Source of the DNA: Opitutia bacterium UBA4654
GTDB taxonomy: Bacteria > Verrucomicrobiota > Verrucomicrobiia > Opitutales > Intestinicryptomonadaceae
NCBI GenBank assembly: GCA_002405555.1
Contig: DHMA01000033.1
Location: forward strand, 1-8,118
DNA length: 8,118 nt
Direction of reading: 5' to 3'
Under the pieces are notes generated by a model. The model was not told where the DNA came from. It did not search any database and saw only the letters and a program-made list of their open reading frames with translations. Every line of letters begins with the position of its first letter. Position 1 is the first letter of the stretch. The translations under genes and the position numbers were made by a program. Of the stretch, positions 6,016 through 8,118 are shown in pieces.

Positions 6016-6061
6016 AAAAAACGAATCCGCCGCGCTTGACGCCGCGTCCGCGAGCCGGATT
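6016..6061 (-). terminator. Intrinsic terminator of the lysS-lolC-lolD unit
   Basis: On the minus strand AATCCG and CGGATT (outer stem, plus 6056-6061 and 6024-6029) enclose a GC-rich region that can form further CGCG and GACG/CGTC pairings. Two bases later comes a run of six T residues (A6016-A6021 on plus). The structure begins at the lolD stop codon, as expected for rho-independent termination. The imperfect interior makes it less clean than the dapB terminator. Confidence 0.72.
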
Positions 6062-6750
6062 TAGAAAACTTCGCCGCCCGACATTTTCACGCTCCGCGCC
6101 GTGCGCTTTGCGAAGTCGGGGTTGTGGGTGATGAGCAGCAGAGCCGTGCCGCGTTCGGCGCAGAGCGAAAGGAACATTTCCATGACTTCGTTTGCCGTAG
6201 ATTCGTCGAGGTTGCCCGTCGGCTCGTCGGCGAGTATGATTTTCGGCGAATTGAGAATCGCCCGCGCCACCGCCACGCGCTGTTTTTCGCCGCCCGACAT
6301 CTGCGACGGCAGGTGTTTTGCCCTCGATTTCAGCCCGACCCTTTCGAGGAGTCCGAGCGCGAGTTTCGGCGTTTGCGAGTCGAACCTGCCCGCGATTCGC
6401 GCGGCAAGGCAGACGTTTTCGAGCGCGTTGAGTTCGGGCACAAGGCAGTAGTTCTGGAAGACGAATCCCATGAAGCCCGCCCGCAGTTTTGCCTGTTTCG
6501 AGTTCGGCAGATTGTCGATTCTCGCGCCGTCCCAAAATACCTCCCCGCCGCTCGGCGATTCCAAGCCCGCGAGGATATTCAGGAACGTCGTCTTTCCCGC
6601 GCCGCTTTCGCCGCGCAGGCTCACGCTTTCTCCGCGCCCGACCGACAGATTTGCGCCGCGCAAAACCTCCAAGAATCCGCCGTCGGGAGACCTGAATTTT
6701 TTGCGCACTCCCTCCGCCCTCAAAACCGTTTCGCCGAAATCGCTATTCAT
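6061..6750 (-). CDS. lolD: LolD-type ABC transporter ATP-binding protein
   Basis: A 229-residue ABC ATPase of the LolD/MacB group, normal length. With the inner-membrane permease encoded just upstream, it would power release of outer-membrane lipoproteins from the inner membrane to the periplasmic carrier. Motifs in order: Walker A GESGAGKTT (47-55, where GxSGSGKST is usual), Q-loop VFQN (97-100, Q99), ABC signature MSGGEKQR (151-158, with M for the usual L), Walker B IILADEPTGNLD (171-182) and the switch histidine H209 in LITHN. The ATG at 6750 overlaps the end of lolC by 8 nt and has a GGAGG 9 nt upstream inside lolC, so translation is probably coupled. The LolD assignment rests on the partner being LolC/LolE-like; from the ATPase alone, an FtsE- or MacB-like role could not be excluded. 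The intrinsic terminator at 6016-6061 follows immediately. Confidence 0.92.
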   Translation of the reverse strand: MNSDFGETVLRAEGVRKKFRSPDGGFLEVLRGANLSVGRGESVSLRGESGAGKTTFLNILAGLESPSGGEVFWDGARIDNLPNSKQAKLRAGFMGFVFQNYCLVPELNALENVCLAARIAGRFDSQTPKLALGLLERVGLKSRAKHLPSQMSGGEKQRVAVARAILNSPKIILADEPTGNLDESTANEVMEMFLSLCAERGTALLLITHNPDFAKRTARSVKMSGGEVF

Positions 6751-7969
6751 TGCGCATAGCCTCCGACGCTTTCAGCCGTGCCGCGCGGATTGCCGGCAGA
6801 AGCCCCGCGAGCGTGCACAAAACCACCGAGAACCCCGACGCCCAAAGCGCGTCGGAAAGCTCGTACTTTACGGGCAGGTGGGCGAAGTGGTAGAACTCTA
6901 TCAACGCCTCGCGCCCGACCACAATCTGGACAATCGGTTCGCGGAAAGTGAGCACAAGCCATGTCAGCCCCAGCCCCGCCAACGCGCCGCACACGCCGAT
7001 TACAAATCCCTGAAAGCAGTACATCGCCGCAATTTGGCATGGTCTTGCGCCCATTGCGCCCATCAGCCCTATCTCGCGCGTTTTGCGCAGCACCGATGTA
7101 TAGAGCGAAATGCAGATTGAAAACGACGCCACCAGAATTATAAGCACAATTATAAGCGACATCATCACCTTCTCCATTTTGATTACGCGCAGGAACGCCT
7201 CGTTGCTCGTAAGCCATGTGGACGCCCGCATGGGGAAGGAAAGTTTTTTCTGGATTTCGCGGGCGGTTTTCGTGCAGTCGGCGTTGTCGTCGAGGCGCAG
7301 AACGAGAGCGTGGGTGCCGTCGCCGAGTCCGTAAAGTTCGCGCATTCGCCGCAGGGAGACGAGCGCGACGTTGGAGTCAACCTCCGAATAGTCCGTCATC
7401 AGCAGTCCCACAACTTCGAGCCGCGCGGGCATGGGCACTTCGTCCTTTTTGATTTTATCGAGCATTGTGGGCGACACGATTTCCACCGTATCCCCCACCG
7501 TGATTCCCGCGTTTGCCGCGAGCCTCTGTCCGAGAATGATTGAGTCGTCGTCGAGGTTCGAGATGTCGCCGAGCTTGACGTAGCTTTTCTCCCTTATCGG
7601 CAGGGCGCATTCCTCCGAAACGGTGTCGTAGCTGCGGAGAATCGGGAAAGTCGGCACGTTGTTTGCGAGCATCATTACGGGCCCCCGCGCGACCTTTTCG
7701 ACGGTCTTTACGCCCGCCGTCTTTTTCAGGTCGGCGACGAGTTTTTCCAAGCCGAACATTGTGCGGCCGTTTTTGCGGATAATAACGTCGCCCGTAGTGT
7801 CGCGGAGTTTCTCGCCTATTTGCTCGTGAAAGCCGTTCATTACGCTCTGCGTGCCGAAAAGACCGAGCACGCCGAGCGCGACTCCCAAGACCGACACCGC
7901 CGCGAAAAACGACGCAATCTTTCCCGTCGGAAAGAGCTGTTTAAGGGCGATGTACAGCCACCACTTCAT
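6743..7969 (-). CDS. lolC: LolC/LolE-family lipoprotein-releasing permease
   Basis: A 408-residue inner-membrane protein with the LolC/LolE layout. Transmembrane helix 1 (about 19-42) is followed by the conserved SVMNGFHEQI segment (42-51). A large periplasmic domain follows (about 45-265; MacB-type core), then three helices (about 269-291, 316-341 and 374-394). The cytoplasmic coupling segment TREIGLMGAMGA (297-308) precedes helix 3, and a short C-terminal tail ends at residue 408. With LolD it would extract lipoproteins from the inner membrane for transfer to the outer membrane. Only one permease gene is present, so the complex may be a homodimer or pair with a second subunit encoded elsewhere; LolC and LolE cannot be told apart here. 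The start lies 3 nt after the lysS stop, with no clear Shine-Dalgarno sequence. lolD overlaps its end by 8 nt. Confidence 0.93.
   Translation of the reverse strand: MKWWLYIALKQLFPTGKIASFFAAVSVLGVALGVLGLFGTQSVMNGFHEQIGEKLRDTTGDVIIRKNGRTMFGLEKLVADLKKTAGVKTVEKVARGPVMMLANNVPTFPILRSYDTVSEECALPIREKSYVKLGDISNLDDDSIILGQRLAANAGITVGDTVEIVSPTMLDKIKKDEVPMPARLEVVGLLMTDYSEVDSNVALVSLRRMRELYGLGDGTHALVLRLDDNADCTKTAREIQKKLSFPMRASTWLTSNEAFLRVIKMEKVMMSLIIVLIILVASFSICISLYTSVLRKTREIGLMGAMGARPCQIAAMYCFQGFVIGVCGALAGLGLTWLVLTFREPIVQIVVGREALIEFYHFAHLPVKYELSDALWASGFSVVLCTLAGLLPAIRAARLKASEAMRNE
6760..6764 (-). promoter_or_regulatory. Shine-Dalgarno of lolD inside the lolC reading frame
   Basis: GGAGG on the minus strand, 9 nt before the lolD ATG at 6750. 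It is the strongest ribosome site in the window and supports coupled translation with lolC. Confidence 0.75.
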
Positions 7970-7972
7970 CTG

Positions 7973-8118
7973 CTATTCGGGGCGGAGCGACGGGAAGAGG
8001 ATTGTGTCGCGGATATTCGCGGCTCCCGTGAGCAGAATTACGAGCCTGTCGATGCCGATTCCCATGCCGCCTGCGGGGGGCATGCCGTATTCGAGCGCGG
8101 TGAGGAAGTCTTCGTCGA
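7973..8118 (-). CDS. lysS: Lysyl-tRNA synthetase, class II, C-terminal end (5' part outside window)
   Basis: The last 47 codons and TAG stop of a class II lysyl-tRNA synthetase, which charges tRNA-Lys with lysine in the cytoplasm. The visible part reads DEDFLTALEYGMPPAGG, then class II motif 3 GMGIGIDRLVILLT, whose arginine contacts ATP, and ends IRDTILFPSLRPE, the typical LysS terminus. The rest of the catalytic domain and the anticodon-binding domain lie beyond the right edge. lolC begins 3 nt after the stop, so lysS probably heads or belongs to the lolC-lolD operon. A lysS-lolC-lolD order is familiar from other Gram-negative lineages. Confidence 0.95.
   Translation of the reverse strand, partial: DEDFLTALEYGMPPAGGMGIGIDRLVILLTGAANIRDTILFPSLRPE

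Noticed and set aside
5946..6017. N-terminal extension of the GH35 protein from the ATG at 6017
   Set aside because: The extension would bury the signal peptide 24 residues into the protein and starts within the lolD terminator T-run.
1..8118. tRNA or rRNA genes, CRISPR array, insertion sequence, prophage or defence genes
   Set aside because: No such signature was seen on either strand; genes fill nearly the whole window, and the gaps (115 nt at most) hold only the hairpins and palindromes listed.

Overview
The window is a compact stretch of bacterial chromosome. Seven of its eight genes have clear core functions, and all eight lie on the minus strand, so the numbering runs against transcription. 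Lipoprotein-export genes (lolC/lolD type) and a GH35 enzyme with a signal peptide point to a Gram-negative cell with an outer membrane. The DNA is GC-rich. Only three of the seven visible start codons (ruvA, dapB, lolD) have an obvious Shine-Dalgarno sequence. The CxxC-less Mrp, the ClpX-like ATPase without a zinc finger and the secreted GH35 enzyme would fit a host-associated Verrucomicrobiota or a related PVC-group bacterium. That placement is a low-confidence inference, not something the sequence proves.

In transcription order (high to low coordinates) there are four units. (1) lysS (3' end only), then lolC and lolD: a 3-nt gap and an 8-nt overlap indicate one operon, closed by a hairpin plus T-run terminator at 6016-6061. 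(2) A single gene for a secreted GH35 beta-galactosidase-like enzyme (4050-5945). Its 115-nt upstream gap holds several palindromes and a weak promoter candidate. (3) dapA and dapB, 2 nt apart, encode consecutive steps of diaminopimelate/lysine synthesis and end in a clear intrinsic terminator (2299-2326). (4) ruvA, mrp and a ClpX-like AAA+ ATPase are tightly packed (3- and 14-nt gaps); the last runs off the left edge.

Functionally, the window combines tRNA charging with lysine, lipoprotein sorting, extracellular or periplasmic galactoside cleavage, lysine and peptidoglycan precursor synthesis, Holliday-junction processing, Fe-S or P-loop carrier function, and protein unfolding. The longest gene-free gap is 115 nt. 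I saw no RNA gene, CRISPR array, insertion sequence or prophage signature, and no convincing new multi-gene system. The points most worth a second look are the CxxC-less Mrp, the unfoldase that mixes ClpX- and HslU-like sequence, the divergent catalytic motifs of the GH35 enzyme with its possible operator region, and two upstream hairpins followed by A-tracts instead of T-tracts.
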